The position numbers and the translations under genes are program-made. A DNA stretch of 10,192 bases from an uncultured euryarchaeote (lineage in GTDB: Archaea; Thermoplasmatota; Poseidoniia; Poseidoniales; Thalassarchaeaceae). Below are positions 1 through 5,822 of this stretch, in pieces. The stretch is taken from assembly GCA_937876055.1 (NCBI GenBank), contig CALEIW010000167.1, forward strand, positions 1 through 10,192, written 5' to 3'. The notes under the pieces were generated by a model. The model saw only the letters and a list, made by a program, of their open reading frames with translations, made no database searches and was not told where the DNA came from. Within the stretch, counting starts at the first letter, position 1. Each line of letters begins with the position of its first letter.

Positions 1-51
1 TGGTTCAAAGCACCTCCCCTAGTAGCCGCTATGAGGAAATCACGTGGCTGA
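1..51 (+). CDS. possible C-terminal tail of an upstream gene (partial)
   Basis: Frame 1 is open from the window edge to a TGA at 49-51 and would encode the end of a protein reading WFKAPPLVAAMRKSRG. It would overlap the GTG start of the next gene by 8 bases, a spacing common in this compact genome. The fragment is too short to assign to any family, and frame 3 is also open here, so the call rests only on the open frame and the gene packing. Confidence 0.3.
   Translation, partial: WFKAPPLVAAMRKSRG
33..36 (+). promoter_or_regulatory. ribosome binding site of the NifU-like gene
   Basis: GAGG lies 7 bases upstream of the GTG at 44 and supports that start. The nearby ATG at 31 is in another frame and runs into a TGA after six codons, so it cannot start this gene. 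Confidence 0.5.
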
Positions 52-337
52 AGTCGATAAGGAACTCATTCTACAGTCCGTAGGGCCGGTCCAAGCAATT
101 TTGGACGCACATGATGGAATTGTCAATGTAGTCGACACCACAGATGGAATAATCATGATTTCACTAGAGGGTGGTTGCACAGGTTGCAGTTCAACTCCAA
201 TGACTGCAATGCAGATTTATTATTCATTGATGAAACTTGAAGAAGTTAATGATGTAATCTTCGTCAATGGCGAACTTCCTGCCTACATGCGTGCATTTAT
301 CGACGACAAATTAGGTGTTGAAAGAAGCGAAGGATAG
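44..337 (+). CDS. NifU C-terminal-domain Fe-S scaffold/carrier protein
   Basis: This 97-residue protein consists almost entirely of a NifU C-terminal (Nfu-type) domain. The diagnostic motif is GCTGCSS, with Cys45 and Cys48 as the CxxC pair. In the family such a pair, usually across a dimer, holds a labile [4Fe-4S] cluster and passes it to client apoproteins in the cytoplasm. The flanking pattern also fits: a hydrophobic strand ends in LEGG before the CxxC, and a helix follows. The GTG start is supported by GAGG 7 bases upstream. It converges on the membrane-protein gene ending at 340, with only 2 bases between the two stops. One possible client nearby is endonuclease III, an Fe-S enzyme, but that link is inference. 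The domain is confident; the specific clients are unknown. Confidence 0.88.
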   Translation: MAEVDKELILQSVGPVQAILDAHDGIVNVVDTTDGIIMISLEGGCTGCSSTPMTAMQIYYSLMKLEEVNDVIFVNGELPAYMRAFIDDKLGVERSEG

Positions 338-339
338 AA

Positions 340-738
340 TCAGTCTTCATTTCTTTCTTGTTTTCTCATCCTCATTATTTCGTGAGGGTTGATTTCACCT
401 TGGACATCTTGGCCCTTGATGTTTAGAGATCCTGCCGCAGCCACGATTAGAGCAGTCATGGCAAATGGTATTGCAACATTGCGTGAACCCCATAGTTCTC
501 CACCAAGATGATGTAAAGAAAATAGCAAAATTGCAGAGGTTACGCACAAAACAAAGATTGTTTTCTGAGCAAATGCTTCTCCCCACTCCGCTCGAGTAAA
601 TGTTCCGATACTCATCCAAAGTAACATCGCGATGCCACAGAGAGTAATCGAGGCGGTTTCCAGAGTTGCAAGTAACTCCACATCTTTCCGATTGGGTGCG
701 CATTTGTGAGTCTTCGGTTCAATAGTGCTGATGGACAT
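340..738 (-). CDS. hypothetical three-helix integral membrane protein
   Basis: I do not recognise a family. With the ATG at 738 the product is 132 residues. It has a hydrophilic N-terminus of about 25 residues with a single Cys. Three hydrophobic segments follow, at about residues 29-47, 60-77 and 88-105. The C-terminal tail of about 27 residues is charged and rich in Arg, Glu and Asp. An in-frame TTG at 744 would add two residues; I prefer the ATG, although GAGG then touches it directly, so the start is uncertain. The gene diverges from the PolX gene with about 30 bases between the preferred starts, and its stop is 2 bases from the NifU-like stop. A continuous hydrophobic pattern and good fit between neighbours argue that it is real. 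No function can be inferred. Confidence 0.6.
   Translation of the reverse strand: MSISTIEPKTHKCAPNRKDVELLATLETASITLCGIAMLLWMSIGTFTRAEWGEAFAQKTIFVLCVTSAILLFSLHHLGGELWGSRNVAIPFAMTALIVAAAGSLNIKGQDVQGEINPHEIMRMRKQERNED
351..366 (+). terminator. possible T-rich terminator after the NifU-like gene
   Basis: The plus strand is very T/C-rich just after the NifU-like stop, with runs TTTCTTTC and TTTTC. Euryarchaeal transcription commonly ends at T-rich tracts without a hairpin, so this could end the NifU-like transcript. The same bases encode the charged tail of the opposing gene, so the composition may only reflect Lys/Arg/Glu codons on the other strand. Confidence 0.22.
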
Positions 739-768
739 CCTCAAGGGCCGAGAATCCCCGTTAGGTAC

Positions 769-2703
769 ATGGTGAAGGTGAAGGGTTGGAGTCTACCCAA
801 GCCTCGAAGCGCAGGTCCTCCTTTCCAAACCAAGTCATCTGTAGTTGCTGTGATGGAACAAGTAGGAGTGCTACTGGAACTAGATGGAGCCAATGTGTTT
901 AGGGTTAGAGCATACCAAAATGCCAGCCGTGCCTTGGCTTCCATGGAAGAAGACCTGCTAAGTGTTGTACAAGACGGAAGGCTGGTTGAGGTAAAGGGAA
1001 TTGGTAAAGGAATCAGTGGTCTAGTAACAGAGGCTGTGATGGAAGGTACTTGGGGAGATTTATCTCAATTATATGATAAAATTCCACCCGGTTTAATCGA
1101 GATTGTAGGGATACCCGGATTGGGCCCAAAACGCGCTCGAGTTATGTACGAGGAACTTGGAGTGGATTCAGTTGAATCGTTGAAGATAGCATGTGAAATG
1201 GGCCATGTAGCTCCTCTGTCCGGTTTTGGAGAGAAAAGCCAACAAAAATATCTCGAAGGAATCGAATTATTGCGCCGCTACCAAGGCCGTTCACGAATGG
1301 ACGTCGGCCTGATGTTTGGACGTGCATTGGAGTCTAGGGTTGCGGCTATTCCTGGTGTTTCTCGCGCGCAACTCGCAGGTAGTGCACGGCGTCGCAGAGA
1401 AACAATTGGAGACCTAGATATCGTAGTTGCAGCACAACCCGCAGATCATGATGCAGTCATCAAGGCTATTCTATCTCTTCCAGGAATTGCTGAGGTAAAG
1501 GGTTCTGGTGAGTCAAAGGTTAGCCTAATTCTGGAACAAGACATGCTATCTGGCGCTGAATCAGCAGGAAGTCTTGACGCCCAACTTGCTGAGTCGATGA
1601 TGGAGCGAAGTGGAGACGCGACAATAGATGCTCAAGTCAGAATAGTCCCCCCAGAAACGTTCCCATTCACTTTAGCCTATTTTACAGGGTCCAAAGAACA
1701 CAATATACGAATGCGTCAAATGGCAATTGACCGAGGCCTTAGATTGAATGAATTTGGTCTATTCTCTGAGAAAGAGGCTGGTGATGCAATAGGAATGGAG
1801 GCGGCCAAATATACTCTAGAATGCGCAGATGAGAAGGATATCTATCGTCATCTAGGACTAGATTGGGTGCCTCCTGAAATGCGTGAAGATACAGGTGAAA
1901 TTGAAGCCGCTCAGTCTTCATCTCTTCCAAATTTAATCAAACCAGAACAAATTCGCGGAGCACTTCACAATCACACTGTCGCATCTGATGGAGTGAACAC
2001 ATTGGAAGAAATGGCGGCAGCGGCACAGGAATTAGGTTGGGAGTATCTTGGTATTGCCGACCACTCTGAAATTCTCAATATCGGTGGTCGACAAATTGGT
2101 ATTCCTGCGGATGGAATACCAGTACAAGCAGGAATGATTCGTGCACTCAATGAAGGCTGGGTTGACGCAGGTGAGGATTTCCGAATATTCCATGGTTCAG
2201 AGTGCGATATATTAGTTGACGGGGGCTTAGATTATCCAGATGAAACTCGTCAATCAATGAGCCATATAGTGGGCTCAGTACACGCTTTGGGTAGTTGGAG
2301 AAATCGAGACGAAATAGAAAACACTGAAGCACTAATTCGGGCTATAGAAAACCCAACTTTCACCATCTTAGGCCACCCAACTGGAAGAATATTACAAGGT
2401 AGAGAAGGATTCCCTGTGGATATGCATGCTGTGTTACGAAGAATGGGGGAACTCAATTCAGAAGGTGAATTGAAAGCGGTTGAAATTAATGCATCTCCAT
2501 ACAGATTAGATTTAGATTGGAGGCTCTGTAATTATGCAAAACAGCAAGGCGTACCGGTTTGCATCAACCCTGATGCTCATGGAACTGACGGTTTGGCTGA
2601 TGTTTGGTACGGTGTTCAAATTGCCCGAAAGGGTTGGCTAGAAGCTGCAGATGTGATAAACACAAAGACTGGTTTAGAGATGGAACAACTACTTGGGCTC
2701 TGA
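769..2703 (+). CDS. polX: DNA polymerase X with C-terminal PHP domain
   Basis: This family B. subtilis PolX-like repair polymerase fills short gaps in base excision repair, and its PHP domain gives 3'-5' exonuclease or AP-processing activity. From the ATG at 769 it has 644 residues. The N-terminal 8-kDa-like domain matches the family (LLELDGANVFRVRAY), followed by helix-hairpin-helix motifs near residues 73-86, 111-132 and 148-165. The nucleotidyltransferase motif is GSARRRRETIGDLDIV, with Asp215 and Asp217. FTGSKEHNIRMRQ is at about 305-317. The PHP domain (about 392-644) keeps all nine expected metal ligands: H400, H402, D407, H432, E478, H505, H536, D602 and H604. An anomaly is that the third polymerase Asp is replaced by Gln289, and about 25 extra residues precede it. 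An upstream in-frame GTG at 706 would overlap the opposing gene. ATG 853 would cut into the conserved N-terminus. It heads a cluster with endonuclease III. Confidence 0.93.
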   Translation: MVKVKGWSLPKPRSAGPPFQTKSSVVAVMEQVGVLLELDGANVFRVRAYQNASRALASMEEDLLSVVQDGRLVEVKGIGKGISGLVTEAVMEGTWGDLSQLYDKIPPGLIEIVGIPGLGPKRARVMYEELGVDSVESLKIACEMGHVAPLSGFGEKSQQKYLEGIELLRRYQGRSRMDVGLMFGRALESRVAAIPGVSRAQLAGSARRRRETIGDLDIVVAAQPADHDAVIKAILSLPGIAEVKGSGESKVSLILEQDMLSGAESAGSLDAQLAESMMERSGDATIDAQVRIVPPETFPFTLAYFTGSKEHNIRMRQMAIDRGLRLNEFGLFSEKEAGDAIGMEAAKYTLECADEKDIYRHLGLDWVPPEMREDTGEIEAAQSSSLPNLIKPEQIRGALHNHTVASDGVNTLEEMAAAAQELGWEYLGIADHSEILNIGGRQIGIPADGIPVQAGMIRALNEGWVDAGEDFRIFHGSECDILVDGGLDYPDETRQSMSHIVGSVHALGSWRNRDEIENTEALIRAIENPTFTILGHPTGRILQGREGFPVDMHAVLRRMGELNSEGELKAVEINASPYRLDLDWRLCNYAKQQGVPVCINPDAHGTDGLADVWYGVQIARKGWLEAADVINTKTGLEMEQLLGL

Positions 2704-2738
2704 CGAAGGTTGATGACTGTAGTTCACTAGGCTAAGTT

Positions 2739-2945
2739 ATGCAACTTACCCGGGGGCTTGTGTTCGGTTTAGTATCACTTTTACCTGCTTTTATGGCTGC
2801 GGCATTATCTTGGTTCATTCTTGGTGGTAACTCTGGTGATGACTGGGAAAATTGGATGTACGGCCCTTGTTATTTGGTTCCTGGGTTGATTGTGGGTGGC
2901 TCACTATACCTCGGACTTCGTGATGAGGGGGAAATTAAGCAATGA
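2739..2945 (+). CDS. small two-helix membrane protein
   Basis: The 68-residue product has two hydrophobic segments, about residues 7-29 and 43-60, joined by a short acidic loop (NSGDDWENW), and a charged C-terminus. I do not recognise the family. Its reality is supported by position: it starts 35 bases after the PolX stop, and its TGA shares an ATGA overlap with the endonuclease III start, the classic arrangement for translational coupling. The context places a membrane protein inside a DNA-repair cluster; whether it takes part in repair or is only co-transcribed cannot be said. There is no strong Shine-Dalgarno before the ATG. Confidence 0.6.
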   Translation: MQLTRGLVFGLVSLLPAFMAAALSWFILGGNSGDDWENWMYGPCYLVPGLIVGGSLYLGLRDEGEIKQ

Positions 2946-3589
2946 AAAGAGCCGATAAGGCTTACAAAATCGGGGCGCAGTTAGACAAATTATACCCCGA
3001 AACTCCAATTCCTTTAGATCATACTGACCCATACACTTTGTTAGTCGCGGTAATGCTTTCTGCACAGACAACTGACAAGAAGGTAAACGAGGTGACTCCG
3101 ACTTTGTTTGCAAGAGCAGACAATCCAGAAAAGATGGCCTCTTTGGAGGTTGAAGAAATTCAGAGTTTAATCAGGGAAATTGGACTCGCACCAACCAAAG
3201 CCAAGAATCTCAAATTAATGGCAGAACAAATACTGCAAGAGGGAGGAGAAATTATTCCAGATTGGGAATTCTTAGAATCACTTGCAGGTGTTGGACACAA
3301 GACTGCTAGCGTAGTAATGGCACAGGCATTCGGAGTGCCGGCGTTTCCAGTTGATACACACATTCATCGTTTAGCAAGCCGATGGGGTTTGTCCAAGGCG
3401 CGTAATGTTGAGCAAACTGAAAGAGATCTGAAGGCTGTTTTTCCAATCGATACTTGGAATCGGCGTCATTTGCAAATCATTTTCTTCGGACGGGAATATT
3501 GCCCAGCACGCAACCACAATCTCTCCGACTGCCCAATTTGTGGCTGGGCGGCCAGTAAAAAACGAATTCGAGAAGAATCAAAGCGATAG
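2942..3589 (+). CDS. nth: endonuclease III (HhH-GPD DNA glycosylase/AP lyase)
   Basis: This 215-residue enzyme removes oxidised pyrimidines from DNA and cleaves the abasic site by beta-elimination. The helix-hairpin-helix and catalytic block LAGVGHKTASVV carries Lys120, and the following VDTH carries Asp138. Both have the same numbering as the E. coli catalytic pair. The N-terminal SAQTTD motif is also typical. The C-terminal Fe-S region is unusual. Cys187 and Cys197 match E. coli cluster ligands. Positions 194 and 203 are Leu and Ala, and an extra Cys lies at 200, leaving only three cysteines. The gene overlaps the small membrane-protein gene by 4 bases (ATGA) and follows PolX, suggesting a repair unit in which Nth makes the gap substrate and PolX fills or trims it. 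GAGGGGG about 10 bases upstream may be its ribosome binding site. Confidence 0.95.
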   Translation: MKRADKAYKIGAQLDKLYPETPIPLDHTDPYTLLVAVMLSAQTTDKKVNEVTPTLFARADNPEKMASLEVEEIQSLIREIGLAPTKAKNLKLMAEQILQEGGEIIPDWEFLESLAGVGHKTASVVMAQAFGVPAFPVDTHIHRLASRWGLSKARNVEQTERDLKAVFPIDTWNRRHLQIIFFGREYCPARNHNLSDCPICGWAASKKRIREESKR

Positions 3590-3593
3590 AAAA

Positions 3594-3878
3594 TCAATGT
3601 CTAACTAACATCCAGACACCCGCGATACACAGTGCCGCTCCACCAAGTTGCAATGAATATTGTAATGAAGAAAGAAGGTCCCGTGTATCTCTTCCATCCT
3701 GACACTGTCCCTCATCCCAGCCGGTAATTTGTCCAATTTGTCCACTCGTGCTATCGCAATTTTCTTCTAACTGATTATCGATGTAATCAACCCCCATAAC
3801 TGCTCCAAACCAACCAATCAGAAATAACACTCCAAGAATTAGCGAAAGGGTCCCTGAAATCTTTCCCCACTTACCCAT
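3594..3878 (-). CDS. small two-helix membrane protein with an acidic Cys-containing loop
   Basis: The 94-residue product has hydrophobic segments at about residues 8-30 and 72-92. Between them lies a polar, acidic loop containing Cys41 and Cys59, which could pair in a disulfide if the loop faces outwards. A third Cys, at 84, is within the second helix. I do not recognise the family. The start is an ATG at 3878, with only a weak GAG upstream. Its stop lies 4 bases from the end of endonuclease III on the opposite strand, and its start diverges from the peroxiredoxin gene across about 76 bases. The clean hydrophobic pattern and tight fit support a real gene. Confidence 0.6.
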   Translation of the reverse strand: MGKWGKISGTLSLILGVLFLIGWFGAVMGVDYIDNQLEENCDSTSGQIGQITGWDEGQCQDGRDTRDLLSSLQYSLQLGGAALCIAGVWMLVRH

Positions 3879-3945
3879 ATCTCAGATCAGACAGCCTTGT
3901 TTCTTCAATGCTCGCAATACGAGCATTCATCACCCCCGTTTATGT

Positions 3946-3949
3946 GGAG
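3946..3949 (+). promoter_or_regulatory. ribosome binding site of the peroxiredoxin gene
   Basis: GGAG lies 5 bases before the ATG at 3955 and fixes that start. The 76-base divergent region (3879-3954) must hold promoters for both flanking genes, but I see no convincing TATA-like element at the expected distance from either start. Confidence 0.55.
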
Positions 3950-3954
3950 AAATT

Positions 3955-4443
3955 ATGAGTGAGGAGTTGGTGAATTTTGAGGTTGGCCAAAACGCCCCAG
4001 ATTTTGAAGCCGAATTGACAGACGGAACCACGATTAGGCTAAGTGAAATTCTTGATGGAGGAGAAAAAGTAATTCTATACTTTTATCCAAAAGATTCTAC
4101 GCCTGGATGTACAAAGCAAGCCTGTGATTTTAGGGATAATTTTGACAGGTTAAAAGCTGTAGGGTACCGAGTTATTGGGGTTTCAAAAGATTCCTCAAAA
4201 TCTCATTCTAATTTCATAAATAAACATAATCTAAACTTTGAATTAATCGTCGATCAAGACATCGAATTGCATAACCTCTATGGTGTATGGAGAGAGAAGA
4301 TGAATTACGGAAAGACATACTTAGGCGTATCTCGTTCTACTTTTGTAATTGGATTAGACGGTAATTTCGAATTTGTTGGCTATAATGTAAGAGCCACCGG
4401 ACATGTTGAGCGGCTGATGAATGAACTCGGAGTTGAGAGTTAA
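3955..4443 (+). CDS. bcp: thiol peroxidase, Bcp/PrxQ-type peroxiredoxin
   Basis: This 162-residue cytoplasmic enzyme reduces hydrogen peroxide and organic hydroperoxides using thiols. The active-site motif FYPKDSTPGCTKQACDF gives Thr49, the peroxidatic Cys52 and a resolving Cys57 five residues later, the spacing that marks the PrxQ/Bcp subgroup. The conserved active-site Arg is probably Arg127, in GVSRSTFVIG. The length is normal for the family. GGAG 5 bases upstream supports the start. The stop TAA overlaps the ATG of the flavin-reductase-fold gene (TAATG), so the two are probably co-transcribed and coupled in translation. The electron donor (thioredoxin or another thiol system) is not shown by the window. 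Confidence 0.95.
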   Translation: MSEELVNFEVGQNAPDFEAELTDGTTIRLSEILDGGEKVILYFYPKDSTPGCTKQACDFRDNFDRLKAVGYRVIGVSKDSSKSHSNFINKHNLNFELIVDQDIELHNLYGVWREKMNYGKTYLGVSRSTFVIGLDGNFEFVGYNVRATGHVERLMNELGVES

Positions 4444-5273
4444 TGGATATCGACGAACGACGTAAAGTGGTATCTAGGTACCTTCGTCGTTGCGTCACAT
4501 ACTCCGATGCATCAATCGCTCGAAAAGTCAAGAGAGAAGAAGACCCTACGGAGATTGCTCGTTGGCAAGCATTCCGTGAATTCACCGCTTTTTCTGCTAC
4601 TGAGATAGAATCAGGTGCCCTAGATACATGGCTTACCGATGAAGATGGAGACCCACCACCACCTCCAAAGATAGGTGACGGTTCATACAAAATCGATATT
4701 GACGCCCTAGGATTCAGAGAAAGGAGAGCATGGCTTGCATCTTTACTAATGCCAAAACCAGTGGTTCTAGTCGGAACTAAATCAAAATCAGGAGTTGAAA
4801 ACATAGCACCTATGTCTTCAATCAGTATCGTTTCTAATCACCCACCTCTTCTAGCCCTGTCATTATCGACGAATAGAGAGGGCAGGCCTAGAGACACATT
4901 GGTGAACTTACAGGAAGAAGGAATAGGTTCCAAAGCTTCGGTATTTATCTTGAATGCTGATTTAGAATCTGCAAGCGCTGTAAACAAAACTGTCAAACTT
5001 GTTCCTAGAGAAAAATCAGAATGGGATTTCTTACCTGAATCACCACCAAATTACGATTCAGCATTATGTGCAATTAAATGCAGAGTGGTAGATTTCTATT
5101 CTCTTCCAGAAGATGCTGTCGGGACTCTAGTGATTCTTAGAGTTGAAGAAATCGAGGCACCAGAAGGAGTAGATTCCGAATCAATACCAGTTAAATTATT
5201 CCAGATAGGTTTCGACAAACTTGGTCCAGGGCCTAGCGATTCGGATTGGCGTAGTCAAATTGACTATGCCTAA
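4443..5273 (+). CDS. flavin-reductase-like FMN-binding-fold protein
   Basis: The 276-residue product carries a flavin reductase-like (split-barrel, FMN-binding) domain at about residues 102-260. The recognisable blocks are MPKPVVLVGT, ENIAPMSSISIVSNHPPLLALSL, and RPRDTLVNLQEEG followed by a strand (SVFILN). Members bind FMN and serve as flavin reductases or as related oxidoreductases; the exact reaction cannot be read from sequence. The N-terminal ~100 residues are an extension not needed for the fold: a basic helical part, then an acidic stretch and a run of five prolines (71-75). The start codon overlaps the peroxiredoxin stop by one base, suggesting co-expression and possibly a shared role in oxidative stress or redox balance. 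Its end overlaps the SepF-like gene on the other strand by 4 bases. Confidence 0.85.
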   Translation: MDIDERRKVVSRYLRRCVTYSDASIARKVKREEDPTEIARWQAFREFTAFSATEIESGALDTWLTDEDGDPPPPPKIGDGSYKIDIDALGFRERRAWLASLLMPKPVVLVGTKSKSGVENIAPMSSISIVSNHPPLLALSLSTNREGRPRDTLVNLQEEGIGSKASVFILNADLESASAVNKTVKLVPREKSEWDFLPESPPNYDSALCAIKCRVVDFYSLPEDAVGTLVILRVEEIEAPEGVDSESIPVKLFQIGFDKLGPGPSDSDWRSQIDYA

Positions 5274-5737
5274 TCGTCAGATAATTGGCTCCATTGAGCC
5301 ATGCCTAGCTTGTGTTTTTCAGTATCAACTCGCATATTCCGACCAGCAATCATCAGCAATGTGTCCGATTCGTTTAGAGCAAACACTGGAAGACCTGTTT
5401 GTTGCCCAAGAGTCTCGATACGTCGTCGACAAACGTCCTGTTGACTAGGCATATGAGTAAGTGAACCAAGATCTACAATCACAAGATTACCTTGAGCTAA
5501 ATTATGGGACATACCATCTAGATTCAATCGATGTAAATCATCGGGTTTAATGTAGTGAACAAAACGTTCAGCCTCGCCGATTAATTTGTGCGTTCTCTCG
5601 GCCCAAATTTCCTTACCCAAATCATGGAATGAATCGTTATTCTGCGGCCCTGGGTCGGCTGACCGAGGAGACCTCTTTACCTGTTCTACCGACTTAGAAG
5701 GGTCGGGTAGGCCAAGTAATCTGAATAGATTAACCAC
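5270..5737 (-). CDS. sepF: SepF-like cell-division protein
   Basis: SepF anchors FtsZ filaments to the membrane at the division site in many bacteria and in euryarchaea. The product is 155 residues with the SepF layout. A short amphipathic N-terminus (VNLFRLLGL) fits a membrane-targeting helix. A polar, variable linker runs to about residue 55, and a core follows at about 56-140. The core shows the family pattern: a strand ending in HYI, then GNLVIVDLGSL, then a helix rich in Gln and Arg, then a final strand DTLLMIAG followed by basic residues. By memory this aligns well with the Haloferax SepF core (GDLVIADI with a late strand LIITP). The start is GTG, without a strong Shine-Dalgarno. It lies 85 bases after the surface-protein gene on the same strand; that gap holds no clear element, only CTTTA-like sequences that might be weak promoters. 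FtsZ is not in the window. Weak sequence similarity is normal for this family, so the call is good but not certain. Confidence 0.7.
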   Translation of the reverse strand: MVNLFRLLGLPDPSKSVEQVKRSPRSADPGPQNNDSFHDLGKEIWAERTHKLIGEAERFVHYIKPDDLHRLNLDGMSHNLAQGNLVIVDLGSLTHMPSQQDVCRRRIETLGQQTGLPVFALNESDTLLMIAGRNMRVDTEKHKLGMAQWSQLSDD

Positions 5738-5822
5738 AGTTACTGGAGAAACTCTTCCGCAATGAGTGCTTCGCTAAAGTTGAGCATTAAAGAACGGTTA
5801 TTGACAGTCCTGCTGAATGCCG

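Noticed and set aside
395..703. Minus-strand open frame of about 100 codons inside the three-helix membrane-protein region
   Set aside because: It is a shadow frame of the gene at 340-738; its composition is Cys- and Ser-rich without any domain pattern, while the other frame has clear transmembrane helices.
4337..4804. Minus-strand open frame of 155 codons across the peroxiredoxin/flavin-reductase junction
   Set aside because: It lies opposite two recognisable conserved genes and has Ser/Arg-rich antisense composition with no motif.
5221..5448. Plus-strand open frame of 75 codons opposite the SepF-like gene
   Set aside because: It overlaps the end of the flavin-reductase gene in another frame and is opposite a better-supported gene.
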